From CAZHPY01 sp964534705 (GTDB lineage: Bacteria; Omnitrophota; Gorgyraeia; 2-01-FULL-45-10), in contig CAZHPY010000089.1 in the NCBI GenBank assembly GCA_964534705.1, forward strand, positions 1 through 5,043: 5,043 bases of DNA, written 5' to 3'. A model generated the notes under the pieces. The model was not told where the DNA came from, did not search any database, and saw only the letters and a list, made by a program, of their open reading frames with translations. Made by a program: the position numbers and the translations under genes. Positions 1 through 5,043 of this stretch are shown here, one piece after another (the first letter of the stretch is position 1; every line of letters starts with the position of its first letter).

Positions 1-24
1 ATGCGGGTGGCATTGGGTAGCAGG

Positions 25-256
25 AATTTTTTGGGTGACGCTGTGAAAACCTTTTCGAAGTATGGGGCGAGCTAATGGGATGGGGGTGCCGCCGCTTAGG
101 ATTATGAGATTATCGCTTATACAGTTTATCTTATAGTAGGGGATGGAGCTAATCCTGGCGGCATATAGATACCCCGCCTATAAAAACAGTCTATTGTAAA
201 CCCCATTGCGAGCCCCTAGAAAGAAAAGGTTGAACAGCGGCAGGACCCAAAAAATT
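25..256. repeat. Long imperfect inverted repeat (structured RNA or MITE-like element)
   Basis: The two sides of this stretch are complementary in eight collinear blocks: 25-36 with 245-256 (12 bp, AATTTTTTGGGT), 39-44 with 234-239, 48-56 with 223-231 (9 bp, AACCTTTTC), 64-68 with 212-216, 74-79 with 202-207, 83-86 with 172-175, 87-93 with 157-163, and 98-104 with 150-156. That is about 56 nested pairs, interrupted by small bulges and one larger unpaired segment around 176-201; the apex is about 105-149. TGGC at 8-11 may extend the outer end with GCCA at 274-277. No ORF fits it. It does not match consensus features I know for RNase P RNA, tmRNA, SRP RNA or common riboswitches. It could be a rod-like non-coding RNA (6S-like in overall shape only), or a non-autonomous terminal-inverted-repeat element. 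The base pairing is seen directly; the nature of the element is undecided. Confidence 0.6.
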
Positions 257-337
257 TAGTTAGCCGGTATGTGGCCAAGTCAGAGCAGGAGGCTAAGATT
301 TCTCTGCAGTAAGATGGTAAATTATTATTTTATAGGG

Positions 338-354
338 TATAATTTACATATAAT
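338..354 (+). promoter_or_regulatory. Candidate -10 boxes for galT promoter
   Basis: Two perfect TATAAT hexamers lie in AT-rich DNA, at 338-343 and 349-354, some 30-45 bases before the galT start. Neither has a good TTGACA-like -35 at 17-nt spacing: 315-320 reads TGGTAA and 326-331 reads TATTTT. Either could act as a weak sigma-70-type promoter for galT and perhaps the genes behind it. In AT-rich DNA such hexamers also occur by chance. Confidence 0.35.
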
Positions 355-375
355 AAGCATATTAATAGGATGCGC

Positions 376-380
376 AGGGG
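376..380 (+). promoter_or_regulatory. Ribosome-binding site of galT
   Basis: AGGGG lies 5 nt before the ATG at 386. It supports starting GalT at 386, where the protein begins MSELRYN, instead of at the upstream in-frame ATG at 269. Confidence 0.65.
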
Positions 381-385
381 AAAGT

Positions 386-1384
386 ATGTCCGAATTACGT
401 TATAATATAATAAATAGGGAATGGGTGGTCATATCGACTGAGAGGGCAAAGCGGCCGCTTGATTTTAAAAAGCCGCAGAAAGACGTTAAGCCCTTGCCCG
501 CATACAGGCAGGATTGTCCTTTTTGTCCGGGGAATGAAGGCAACCTTTCCGACGAGACCTTTCGCCTTGGCGACGAGCGGGCATGGAAGACAAGAGTTAT
601 AACAAATAAATTTCCCGCCCTCTCCCCGCAGGAAAAATTGACAAGGAATAACAATGGTATATACCATTCTATATCAGGCTACGGCAATGCCGAGGTCATA
701 ATAGAAAGCCCAAAACACGATCTTTGCGTAGCTACCATGTCAGACGCGGAAGTCAAAGACATAATACTGACTTACAGGAGCCGTTATCAGTCTATCCAAA
801 AACAGGATGGTGTCGAGGCCATTATAATATTCAGGAACCATGGCCCTGCCGCAGGAACAAGCCTTGAGCATCCTCATTCCCAGCTTATAGCGACCCCTAT
901 AGTCCCTCCGCAGCTAAGGAACAGGATGGAAAGCGCCGTGCGTTTTTTTGACACGACCGGTAAATGTATCTTCTGCGCTACCCTCGAAGAGGAACTGGCA
1001 TCGAAAAAACGGGTAGTGGCTGAGAACGAAGGATTCGTATCTTTTATCCCTTATGCCGGAGCAGCCCCTTTTGTGACCTGGATATTTCCCAAAAAACATG
1101 CCTCATCATTCGGTTATATAGACGATACCGAAGCCGGGGCCCTGGCGCATATTTTAAGATCGACGCTATCCAGGCTTTATATCGGATTGAATAATCCGGA
1201 TTTTAATTATACGATCCGTTCCATCCCGGTAAAAGAAGATGGAAAGGATTATTTTCACTGGTATTTGACCATAGTCCCGAGGATCTCCCAGCCCGCCGGA
1301 TTCGAGCTGGGGAGCGGGATATTCATAAATACATCTTTACCTGAAGAAAGCGCGGAATTCTTAAGGCAGGTAAAGGTCACGTAA
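386..1384 (+). CDS. galT: Galactose-1-phosphate uridylyltransferase
   Basis: This 332-aa protein belongs to the GalT branch of the HIT superfamily. The family transfers UMP between UDP-glucose and galactose-1-phosphate in the cytoplasm (Leloir pathway, EC 2.7.7.12) through a uridylyl-histidine intermediate. The N-terminal domain carries a zinc-type CPFC (C44, C47), H111 in SPKHD, and the active-site motif HPHSQ at 162-166, preceded by N151 and GTSLE. By analogy with E. coli GalT, H164 is the nucleophile, and C44, C47, H111 and H162 match the four zinc ligands. A second CxxC (C194, C197) opens the C-terminal domain, which ends in the family-like HWYLTIVPR (291-299). Length is normal and no catalytic residue is missing. 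The start at 386 is chosen for its ribosome-binding site and because homology-like sequence begins there. The export genes begin 25 nt downstream, so co-transcription is possible, but no functional link is obvious. Related UDP-sugar or ADP-sugar pyrophosphorylase/transferase activities of the same fold cannot be excluded. Confidence 0.92.
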   Translation: MSELRYNIINREWVVISTERAKRPLDFKKPQKDVKPLPAYRQDCPFCPGNEGNLSDETFRLGDERAWKTRVITNKFPALSPQEKLTRNNNGIYHSISGYGNAEVIIESPKHDLCVATMSDAEVKDIILTYRSRYQSIQKQDGVEAIIIFRNHGPAAGTSLEHPHSQLIATPIVPPQLRNRMESAVRFFDTTGKCIFCATLEEELASKKRVVAENEGFVSFIPYAGAAPFVTWIFPKKHASSFGYIDDTEAGALAHILRSTLSRLYIGLNNPDFNYTIRSIPVKEDGKDYFHWYLTIVPRISQPAGFELGSGIFINTSLPEESAEFLRQVKVT

Positions 1385-1409
1385 TATATACTTTTTTAAA
1401 AGAGACATA

Positions 1410-2813
1410 ATGAAAGAACTTTTTAGGGCGAAGACACTCATATTTTCAGCGCTCTCTTTGTCTCTCCTGATGCTCCCAGTCCAGATATCCTGCGAAGAAG
1501 AAATAATATCCGGGAATAAACACGTGCTTTCCCTCACGGATACCATGGATCTTGCCTTAAAGAACAACAAAGATATACAGATCCAGGAGCAGGAGATCGC
1601 GGTTGCGCGCGCGAACATACAGGCGGCGCAGAGCAGGTTTTTCCCGGCTTTCGGCATGGGATACAGTTATAGTTATTCCGATGCCTTCCTGCCCACGACA
1701 AGCTTTGCCGTACCATCTTCGAAAAAAGATATCGGGCTTTTTATGGGTTACAAGAATGATAATCAAGCCAATATAACAGGCAACCAGATGATATATGACG
1801 GCGGCGCTAGCATAGCAAATCTTAAGCAGGCCAAGGTCAACCTGAAGATACAGGAAGAAACGCTGCGTTCAAGGACCCTGGAGATAGAATTTGAGGCAAA
1901 GAGGCTGTATTACGGGCTTCTCCTTGGCTATGAAACGCTGCGTATAACGCAGGATCTCGTTAACCAGTCGCAGGCCCATTATGAGAACGTAAAGGCCAGA
2001 TTCGAGCAGGGAACGTCTTCGAAATTCGACGTCCTCCAGTCTAAGGTGCAGGTCTCATTATTGATACCGCAGCTTGTTAATGCCGAGAACTCGATAGAGT
2101 CGATAGCGGCTGACATAAAGAAACTTCTCTATCTTAACATGCAGGACAGGATCGAGCCCCTGGACAGGCTATCCTATGCCCCCATACAAATAAGAGAACT
2201 GCTGTTTTTGGATGAGGCCTACAAGAACAGTCCGCAGATGAAGCTCAAGGCATTGGGCGTTGACCTTGAAAAGTGGGCGATAGAAGAAGCAAAGAGCGGA
2301 TGGTATCCGAACATAAACGCTAACATGAACTATCTTTACAGGTCGGATAATCTCAGGAACATGTTCAACGAAAGGCATGCGAACTTTATCGTAGGCGCTA
2401 CAGGAACGGTATCCATATTTGACGGTATGGCGACAAAGGCAAAAGTTGATGGGGCAAAAGCGCGTTACGCGCAGGCAACATTAAGCAAGGAAAGTATCAT
2501 TGAACAGATAGCCCGCGATATAAAACAGGGCTGCCTGGACCTGAGGGAGGCAAGCGCCGTATTCGCTTCGCAAAAGGATAATCTTGAAGAAGCAAAAGAA
2601 GCGCTAAAGATCTCTTATATAAGTTATGACAACGGCGTTGGGATAAATCTTGATGTAATAGATTCCCAGGCCGCGCTAGGGCAGGTTGAAAATAACCTTG
2701 CCTCAGCAATGTATGATTACCTTTTAGCCCAGGCATTCCTGGACAGGACCATGGGACGTGAATATTTCGGAAATATTCCTTCAAAGGAGGGACCTGATGA
2801 TAAAAAAGAGTAG
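1410..2813 (+). CDS. TolC-family outer-membrane efflux channel
   Basis: This 467-aa protein is an outer-membrane factor that would form the trimeric beta-barrel and periplasmic alpha-helical exit duct of a tripartite exporter. It starts with a Sec signal peptide: a basic stretch (KELFRAK) and a hydrophobic core at about 10-24. A cysteine at position 28 is not in a good lipobox (QISC), so lipid modification is doubtful. Two tandem OEP repeats follow. The first begins around LSLTDTMDLALKNN (about 40-53) with a long heptad-like helical stretch; the second begins around DEAYKNSPQMKLKAL and ends near ALGQVENNLASAMYDYLLAQ. Each has the family pattern of amphipathic helices around beta strands (for example GYSYSYSD, and ATGTVSIFDG after the repeat-2 helix). 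The weak AGAG ribosome-binding site at 1401-1404 is 5 nt from the ATG. The last 17 nt overlap the adaptor gene, implying translational coupling. The specific substrate cannot be read from sequence. Confidence 0.92.
   Translation: MKELFRAKTLIFSALSLSLLMLPVQISCEEEIISGNKHVLSLTDTMDLALKNNKDIQIQEQEIAVARANIQAAQSRFFPAFGMGYSYSYSDAFLPTTSFAVPSSKKDIGLFMGYKNDNQANITGNQMIYDGGASIANLKQAKVNLKIQEETLRSRTLEIEFEAKRLYYGLLLGYETLRITQDLVNQSQAHYENVKARFEQGTSSKFDVLQSKVQVSLLIPQLVNAENSIESIAADIKKLLYLNMQDRIEPLDRLSYAPIQIRELLFLDEAYKNSPQMKLKALGVDLEKWAIEEAKSGWYPNINANMNYLYRSDNLRNMFNERHANFIVGATGTVSIFDGMATKAKVDGAKARYAQATLSKESIIEQIARDIKQGCLDLREASAVFASQKDNLEEAKEALKISYISYDNGVGINLDVIDSQAALGQVENNLASAMYDYLLAQAFLDRTMGREYFGNIPSKEGPDDKKE
2760..2778. 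promoter_or_regulatory. 19-nt palindrome before the adaptor ribosome-binding site
   Basis: GAATATTTCGGAAATATTC reads the same on both strands around a single central base. It lies within the tolC-like coding sequence (codons for EYFGNIP) and ends 4 nt before the AAGGAGG ribosome-binding site of the adaptor gene. In RNA it could fold as a hairpin of about 8 bp with a CGG loop; in DNA it has the form of a dimeric-regulator operator. The symmetry is seen directly; any role is inference. Confidence 0.4.
2783..2790 (+). promoter_or_regulatory. Strong ribosome-binding site of the adaptor gene
   Basis: AAAGGAGG is a near-perfect anti-16S complement 6 nt before the ATG at 2797. It decides the adaptor start: 2797 (MIKKSRII) and not the in-frame ATG at 2758, which has no comparable site and would place 13 polar residues before the membrane anchor. 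Confidence 0.85.
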
Positions 2814-3630
2814 GATAATAATTCTTGTTGCTGTATTACTGATCGCGCTGGTTTCGACCTCCGTATTCATTATAAAAAACATGTTGCAGCCGCATAAATC
2901 CCTCAAAGTATCCGGCAACATTGAAGGCAACGATGTGCGCATATCGTTCAGGATCGGCGGGCAGATACAGGACCTGCTCGCGGACGAAGGTTCCAGCCTG
3001 CGGATAGGCCAGATAGTGGCCCGTCTTAATACCGATGAATTGACCAAGATACAAAAAGAGGCTGAAGCGCAGCTGAAAGCGGCTGAATTCCAATACAGGC
3101 TGTCGAAAGACGACTATATAAGGTTTGATAATCTCTATAAGGCGGGAGCGGTATCCCAGCAGAGAAGGGACCAGGCAAGGACGCAGGCTGACGCGGACTG
3201 GGCGAACGTCAAACAATTACGCGCATCCCTGGAACTTGCGAATACGAAATTAGGATGGGCGGAGTTGGCATCGCCCCTGAACGGCTACATACTTGTCAAA
3301 AGCGCTGAACAGGGTGAAAACGTCCAGGTCGGGGCGCCTGTGTTTACCGCAGTGGACCTCAACAACATCTGGGTCACGGCGTATATAAATGAAACAGACA
3401 TTGGCAAGGTCAAATTAAACCAGCCTGCGACGGTCAAGATAGATTCTTTCCCCGGCAAAAGCTACAAGGGATGGGTTTCTTTTATATCGCAGCAGGAGGA
3501 GTTTACGCCCAAATACATACAGACTACCACCGAGAGGGTAAAACTTGTTTACAGGATAAAAGTGCGCTGCGATAACTCAAGCCTTGAATTAAAGCCGGGC
3601 ATGCCGGCTGATGCATATATAACGGAATAA
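2797..3630 (+). CDS. HlyD/YbhG-type periplasmic adaptor (membrane-fusion protein)
   Basis: This 277-aa protein would be anchored in the inner membrane and bridge the ABC transporter to the TolC-like channel. A basic start (MIKKSR) leads into one transmembrane helix at about 7-27. The first half of a lipoyl-like domain follows at about 36-78 (SGNIEGNDV, GGQIQDLLADEGSSLRIGQ). A helical hairpin with coiled-coil composition spans about 82-152. The second lipoyl half is at about 153-185 (ASPLNGYIL, EQGENVQVGAPVF). A beta-barrel domain (about 188-277) ends in the typical LKPGMPADAYI. The layout and short single hairpin resemble E. coli YbhG and related adaptors of ABC-2 drug exporters more than the long HlyD of type I secretion. 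It overlaps the tolC-like gene by 17 nt and ends one base before ATPase 1, so the three are almost certainly one transcription unit. The substrate is unknown; drugs, lipids or other small hydrophobic molecules are typical of the family. Confidence 0.92.
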   Translation: MIKKSRIIILVAVLLIALVSTSVFIIKNMLQPHKSLKVSGNIEGNDVRISFRIGGQIQDLLADEGSSLRIGQIVARLNTDELTKIQKEAEAQLKAAEFQYRLSKDDYIRFDNLYKAGAVSQQRRDQARTQADADWANVKQLRASLELANTKLGWAELASPLNGYILVKSAEQGENVQVGAPVFTAVDLNNIWVTAYINETDIGKVKLNQPATVKIDSFPGKSYKGWVSFISQQEEFTPKYIQTTTERVKLVYRIKVRCDNSSLELKPGMPADAYITE

Positions 3631-3631
3631 A

Positions 3632-4363
3632 ATGCCTGCCATAAAGACGGTAAACTTAACGAGGAAATTCGGCGATCTTACCGCGGTAAATAATCTCAAT
3701 ATCGAAATACCGGAAGGCGAAATATTCGGCCTCGTCGGGCCCGACGGAGCCGGTAAGACCACCACCATGCGACTTTTGACCGGGATCCTGGACCCTACTT
3801 CAGGCGAAGCATGGGTATACAATAAGCATACCGTAAAGGAATCCGAAGTCCTGAAGGATAACATTGCCTATATGTCGCAGCGTTTCGGCCTGTATGAGGA
3901 CCTGACAGTAATGGAGAACATAGATTTCTATGCCGATATATATTGTGTGAAATCAGGCAAAGAAAGGGACGAAAGGATAAAAAAATTACTGGCTTTCAGC
4001 GGCCTCACGCCGTTCAGGGATAGGCTGGCAGGAAAGCTGTCAGGCGGCATGAAACAAAAAGCCGGATTGGCATGCGCCCTTATCCACACGCCCAAGGTGC
4101 TTTTCCTTGATGAACCGACCAACGGGGTTGATCCGGTGTCCCGGAGGGATTTCTGGCAGATCCTTTACCAATTACTGAAAGAAAAGGTATCCATCCTTTT
4201 TTCGACTTCATATCTTGACGAAGCGGAGCGCTGCAAGAGAGTAGGGCTTATCCACAAAGGCAGGCTTTTAAGGTGCGATACGCCGGACGCCATAAAAGCG
4301 GAAAAAAATGCAAAGACACTGGAAGAGGCATTTATAGAAATAATAAAGGAATCCGGATCGTGA
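3632..4363 (+). CDS. ABC transporter ATP-binding protein 1 (YbhF N-half-like)
   Basis: This 243-aa cytoplasmic nucleotide-binding subunit belongs to the ABC-2/CcmA-type exporters. Visible motifs in order are Walker A GPDGAGKTT (36-44), Q-loop Q83 in YMSQRFGLYEDLTV, signature LSGGM (136-140), Walker B VLFLDEP with D160 and E161, and D-loop GVDP (165-168). The H-switch position reads STSYLDEAE, with Ser193 where canonical subunits have His, so its own ATP site may be poorly hydrolytic. The Asp in Walker A (GPD in place of GPN) and the missing H-switch His recall, from memory, the N-terminal half of the fused tandem ATPase YbhF. Its ATG is one base after the adaptor stop and lacks a clear ribosome-binding site, so translation probably depends on coupling. 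It is closely similar to the next ATPase and likely pairs with it. No permease is seen in the window. Confidence 0.93.
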   Translation: MPAIKTVNLTRKFGDLTAVNNLNIEIPEGEIFGLVGPDGAGKTTTMRLLTGILDPTSGEAWVYNKHTVKESEVLKDNIAYMSQRFGLYEDLTVMENIDFYADIYCVKSGKERDERIKKLLAFSGLTPFRDRLAGKLSGGMKQKAGLACALIHTPKVLFLDEPTNGVDPVSRRDFWQILYQLLKEKVSILFSTSYLDEAERCKRVGLIHKGRLLRCDTPDAIKAEKNAKTLEEAFIEIIKESGS

Positions 4364-4364
4364 G

Positions 4365-4433
4365 TCCCGTTACATCTCATAAGAATAATGAAGTAACGGG
4401 CAAAATTATGAATAATTTGGAGATGTAACGGGA
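4365..4433. repeat. Structured spacer: 14-bp perfect inverted repeat with third motif copy
   Basis: TCCCGTTACATCTC (4365-4378) is perfectly complementary to GAGATGTAACGGGA (4420-4433), with a 41-nt loop. The right arm contains most of the GGAG ribosome-binding site (4419-4422) and the first base of the ATPase 2 start codon. A further copy of the right-arm core, GAAGTAACGGG, lies inside the loop at 4390-4400 and could pair with the left arm instead (8 bp, GTAACGGG with CCCGTTAC, 19-nt loop). A 16-nt palindrome, AAATTATGAATAATTT, sits at 4403-4418. This may be a translational switch for ATPase 2, a set of operator sites, or a short dispersed repeat inserted between the genes. It is not a terminator, as no U-tract follows. 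Confidence 0.65.
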
Positions 4434-5043
4434 TGAACGATACAGCGGTAAGCGTCCAAAAACTTGAAAAAAAATTCGGCGCTTTTACGGCCGTTAATAA
4501 GATAAATTTTGAAGTAAAGCGAGGGGAGATATTCGGTTTTCTCGGGCCGAACGGCGCAGGCAAGTCCACGACTATAAGGATGTTATGCGGTATCATAACT
4601 CCCACTTCAGGCGCAGGGCAGGTAGGCGGCTTTGACATAAACAGGGAACAGGAGAAGATAAAACAGCATATAGGGTACATGTCGCAGAAGTTCTCCCTAT
4701 ACGATGATCTTACGGTCGAAGAGAACATAAATTTTTATGCCGGTATCTATAAGCTGACGAGGAAAGAGAGGGAAGAGCGCAAAGAAGAGATAATAAAGCT
4801 TGCCGATATAGCGCCTCTCAGGCACAGCCTTACCAAGACGCTTTCCGGAGGATGGAAACAGCGCCTCGCGCTAGGCTGCTCACTTATCCATAAGCCCAAT
4901 ATAATTTTTCTCGACGAACCCACTTCAGGGGTAGACCCGATAACCAGGAATAATTTCTGGGGCATCATAAAATCCCTCGCGGGGAAAGGCGTGACCGTTT
5001 TTGTCACCACTCACTACATGGATGAAGCGGAGAATTGTGACCG
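4433..5043 (+). CDS. ABC transporter ATP-binding protein 2, 3'-truncated by window (YbhF C-half-like)
   Basis: The first 203 complete codons (plus two bases) of a second ABC ATPase are present, with no stop before the window end. It has Walker A GPNGAGKST (38-46), Q-loop Q85 in YMSQKFSLYDDLTV, signature LSGGW (137-141), Walker B IIFLDEP with D161 and E162, D-loop GVDP, and a normal H-switch in TTHYMDEAE (His194). All catalytic elements are therefore intact. The Trp ending the signature is less usual than Gln or Met. It is plainly paralogous to ATPase 1, sharing blocks such as YMSQ-F-LY-DLTV-ENI-FYA-IY. The start at 4433 follows GGAG at 4419-4422, a rather long 10-nt spacing, with a start-stop ATGTAA at 4423-4428 between them. 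It probably forms a heterodimer with ATPase 1 and energises ABC-2 permeases expected just downstream. About 40 or more residues are missing relative to its neighbour. Confidence 0.92.
   Translation, partial: MNDTAVSVQKLEKKFGAFTAVNKINFEVKRGEIFGFLGPNGAGKSTTIRMLCGIITPTSGAGQVGGFDINREQEKIKQHIGYMSQKFSLYDDLTVEENINFYAGIYKLTRKEREERKEEIIKLADIAPLRHSLTKTLSGGWKQRLALGCSLIHKPNIIFLDEPTSGVDPITRNNFWGIIKSLAGKGVTVFVTTHYMDEAENCD

Larger units (their letters stand above)
257..385 (+). other. Intergenic leader upstream of galT
   Basis: No gene is supported here. The first part (257-317) holds small possible stems: TTAGCC at 260-265 with GGCTAA at 291-296, and CAGAG at 281-285 with CTCTG at 302-306. These look vaguely tRNA-like, but there is no T-arm and no closing acceptor stem. 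The second part (318-370) is strongly AT-rich and contains the promoter candidates and the galT ribosome-binding site. An in-frame ATG at 269 would extend GalT by 39 residues, but this would run through the AT-rich promoter-like DNA, gives a sequence unlike the family, and has no good ribosome-binding site. Confidence 0.5.

Noticed and set aside
1..75. Open reading of 24 codons ending in TAA at 73-75, as the 3' end of an upstream gene
   Set aside because: It is too short to judge, shows no recognised motif, and most of it lies in the left arm of the long inverted repeat, which argues for non-coding DNA. It cannot be fully excluded without the upstream sequence.
82..145. Possible TPP riboswitch, from GGGGGTGCC, TGAGA and TAGGGGA in the right order
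   Set aside because: The conserved core between these elements (ACC...GAACCTGAT and the AATGCCAGCG-like part) is missing, and the pieces are better explained by the long inverted repeat.
25..275. Integron attC site
   Set aside because: The inverted repeat is longer than usual for attC and lacks matching RYYYAAC and GTTRRRY core sites. No integrase or cassette array is seen.
264..316. tRNA-like stretch with a GGCC-AAG turn and a stem around 281-306
   Set aside because: There is no T-arm (GGTTCGA-type), no closed acceptor stem and no proper anticodon arm.
269..385. N-terminal extension of GalT from the ATG at 269
   Set aside because: The added 39 residues do not look like the family and cross the AT-rich promoter-like region. 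The ATG at 386 has a good ribosome-binding site and starts the typical GalT sequence.
1391..1402. CTTTT-TT-AAAAG palindrome between galT and the tolC-like gene as a terminator or operator
   Set aside because: The arms are short and AT-only in the centre with a 2-nt loop, and it overlaps the weak ribosome-binding site. It is likely chance.
3593..3609. GC-rich hairpin AGCCGG/CCGGCT near the end of the adaptor gene as a terminator
   Set aside because: No U-tract follows, the next gene starts 22 nt later, and the bases encode the conserved KPGMPA motif, which explains them.
4165..4728. 187-codon minus-strand reading frame
   Set aside because: It lies antisense across the 3' part of ATPase 1 and the start of ATPase 2, whose motifs are unmistakable. 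It has no recognisable domain and is a shadow frame.

Overview
The window reads as a single bacterial stretch with every supported gene on the + strand. It holds a complete galactose-1-phosphate uridylyltransferase gene (galT-like), followed closely by four genes of one export machine: a TolC-family outer-membrane channel, an HlyD/YbhG-type membrane-fusion adaptor, and two ABC ATPases, the second cut off by the window end. An outer-membrane channel and a periplasmic adaptor point to a diderm (Gram-negative-type) organism. Codon use is distinctive, with many ATA (Ile) and AGG (Arg) codons at moderate GC. This would suit an uncultured lineage such as Omnitrophota or a relative, but that placement is an impression and not a demonstrated assignment.

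Layout: 1-385 has no convincing gene. Bases 25-256 form a long, imperfect, collinear inverted repeat, so they are either a structured RNA or a small hairpin-type mobile or repeat element. Bases 318-370 are AT-rich with two TATAAT boxes and are the likely galT promoter region. galT is 386-1384. After 25 nt comes the tolC-like gene (1410-2813), which overlaps the adaptor gene (2797-3630) by 17 nt. ATPase 1 (3632-4363) starts one base after the adaptor stop codon. A 69-nt gap with three copies of a GAWGTAACGGG motif separates it from ATPase 2 (4433 to window end).

The four downstream genes form a tripartite export system of the YbhG-YbhF-YbhS-YbhR kind. The ATPases drive ABC-2 type permeases, presumably encoded just past the window end. 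The adaptor bridges the periplasm and the TolC-like protein makes the outer-membrane exit. The two separate ATPases correspond to the two halves of the fused tandem ATPase YbhF. The first lacks the H-switch histidine and the second has it, so they probably form an asymmetric heterodimer.

No wholly new system is evident. The two places most worth a second look are the non-coding structures: the long inverted repeat at the start, and the 69-nt spacer whose 14-bp perfect inverted repeat overlaps the ribosome-binding site and start codon of ATPase 2 and has a competing internal pairing partner.
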